Assembly: GCF_002188635.1 (NCBI RefSeq) | Contig: NZ_NINX01000024.1 | Location: 186,001-250,000 of the forward strand | DNA: 64,000 bases | Source of the DNA: Pigmentiphaga sp. NML030171 | GTDB taxonomy: Bacteria; Pseudomonadota; Gammaproteobacteria; Burkholderiales; Burkholderiaceae_B | Direction of reading: 5' to 3' | Shown: positions 63,349 to 64,000 of the stretch, piece by piece | Position numbering within the stretch: the first letter of the stretch is position 1 | How the letters are laid out: every line of letters begins with the position of its first letter | The notes under the pieces: generated by a model | Told to the model about the DNA's origin: nothing | The model's input: the letters and a program-made list of their open reading frames with translations, nothing else | Database searches by the model: none | Made by a program: the position numbers and the translations under genes

Positions 63349-64000
63349 TGGCGGCCTCCCAGATGTCGTTGGTGTACAGCGGCTTGGTGGTCGGCTGCTT
63401 GAGCAGGCCGGCCTGGCGCAGCAGCGACTCGCCCTCGGTCCACTGCGCCTCGTTGCAGCGCAGGACCTGCTTGGGGTTCGCGGTCGCCCACAGCTCGCGG
63501 TTGGCGCGCATGTCGGCCAGCGCGATCGGCGTGTTGTCCGATCCGGGAATGTCGTACTTGCCGCGCATCAGGGCGACGGCCTTCTGCAGCGCCGCGTCGT
63601 CCATCGCGATCAGTTCCCGGGCCGAGCGATAGGCGGCGCGCAGGAAGGCGACGTAGGCGTCCTTGTTGGCGGCCAGTTCGGCTTCCTCGGCCACGTAGAC
63701 TTGCCCCGGCACGCCGTCGTCCATCTGCATGGTCGAGACCGGGAAGTTCTGGGCGGTCAGCCGGATGGCGGAACTGGCGTTGCCCAGGAAGCCCTGCACG
63801 CGCTTGGACTGAATCATGCCGAAGGACGCGGCCGAATCGGCAACGCGCTCGCGGCGCACCGACTTGGGATCGATCTTGGCACGCATCAGCATCAGGTCGA
63901 GCGTGGCCTCCATCGAGCCGCCCGCCGATTGCACGCCGATGACCTTGCCCGCCAGGTCCTGGGGCGTGCGGATCGGGGCGTCCTTGGACGAGATCACCGC
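63341..64000 (-). CDS. ABC transporter substrate-binding protein (NMT1/SsuA type), partial
   Basis: C-terminal 219 residues or more; the start lies beyond the window. NMT1/ThiY/SsuA-type features are DLAGKVIGVQSAGGSMEATL and RVQGFLGNASSAIRLTAQNF. The ligand class (sulfonate, pyrimidine, nitrate) cannot be told from the fragment. It forms the operon binding protein-ATPase-permease-FAD oxidase, transcribed leftwards. Confidence 0.85.
   Translation of the reverse strand, partial: AVISSKDAPIRTPQDLAGKVIGVQSAGGSMEATLDLMLMRAKIDPKSVRRERVADSAASFGMIQSKRVQGFLGNASSAIRLTAQNFPVSTMQMDDGVPGQVYVAEEAELAANKDAYVAFLRAAYRSARELIAMDDAALQKAVALMRGKYDIPGSDNTPIALADMRANRELWATANPKQVLRCNEAQWTEGESLLRQAGLLKQPTTKPLYTNDIWEAANG

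Overview
The window looks like high-GC betaproteobacterial DNA, most likely from the Alcaligenaceae (Bordetella or Achromobacter type). The clues are the Bug-family periplasmic binding protein, the TRAP/TAXI transporters and the codon use. Most of it (about 1-55,860) is one end of an integrative and conjugative element (ICE) of the ICEclc/PAGI-2/PFGI-1 class. The ICE sits at the 3' end of a tRNA-Gly(CCC) gene (55,859-55,932, minus strand). Ordinary chromosome follows (56,000-64,000). The other ICE end lies left of the window.

Layout. (1) 1-3,590: left cargo. This is the end of a Wadjet locus (jetC partial, jetD) followed by a convergent hipBA-type kinase/antitoxin pair with palindromic operators. 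(2) 4,239-14,927: ICE maintenance and control block. It holds an unknown gene, alpA, parA, a HicA-like small gene, parB, a DUF2857 gene and a STY4528 gene (positional counterparts of ICEclc bisD and bisC), a RelB/RelE-type toxin-antitoxin cassette, a PFL_4669 gene, a DUF3158 gene (inrR-like), ssb and topB. A 19-21 bp palindrome recurs three times here. (3) 14,928-17,414: small ICE genes separated by strong terminators and long structured leaders. (4) 17,570-44,000: a large, decayed cargo region. It contains the end of a transmissible locus of stress tolerance (degP, M48 protease, psiE, broken kef). It also contains a TAXI-TRAP system with a nonsense codon and a DctPQM TRAP system whose dctM is frameshifted and truncated. 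An IS5-type remnant is followed by a catabolic cluster: Bug protein, intradiol dioxygenase, Ldh-type oxidoreductase, amidohydrolase, PEP-mutase/ICL-type lyase, IclR regulator and a truncated quinone oxidoreductase. Next come nested insertion sequences (IS66 in IS66, IS3 in IS3, IS630 remnant) and a small mercury-like MerR operon. (5) 44,171-55,858: the ICE core resumes with DUF3577, then a truncated DUF3275 gene fused by a large deletion to the 3' part of a PFL_4711 conjugation gene. After that come traG-N, DUF3742, abiEi/abiEii, a frameshifted MobH relaxase, two small regulators and the tyrosine integrase.

How it works together. AlpA/ParA/ParB and the bisDC-like pair should control and partition the element. 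Ssb and TopB process transferred DNA, and the integrase recombines at tRNA-Gly. The conjugation apparatus normally encoded between DUF3275 and PFL_4711 (coupling protein, VirB4, pilus genes) is missing, and the relaxase is frameshifted. The element therefore looks excisable at best but no longer self-transmissible. The retained cargo is mainly defence (Wadjet, AbiE), addiction (HipBA, RelBE), stress, transport, catabolic and metal genes.

Chromosomal part: a RarD-like exporter, a tannase-family lipoprotein, a CytX-like NCS1 permease, a GlcD-type FAD oxidase and a three-gene ABC importer of the NMT1/SsuA class.
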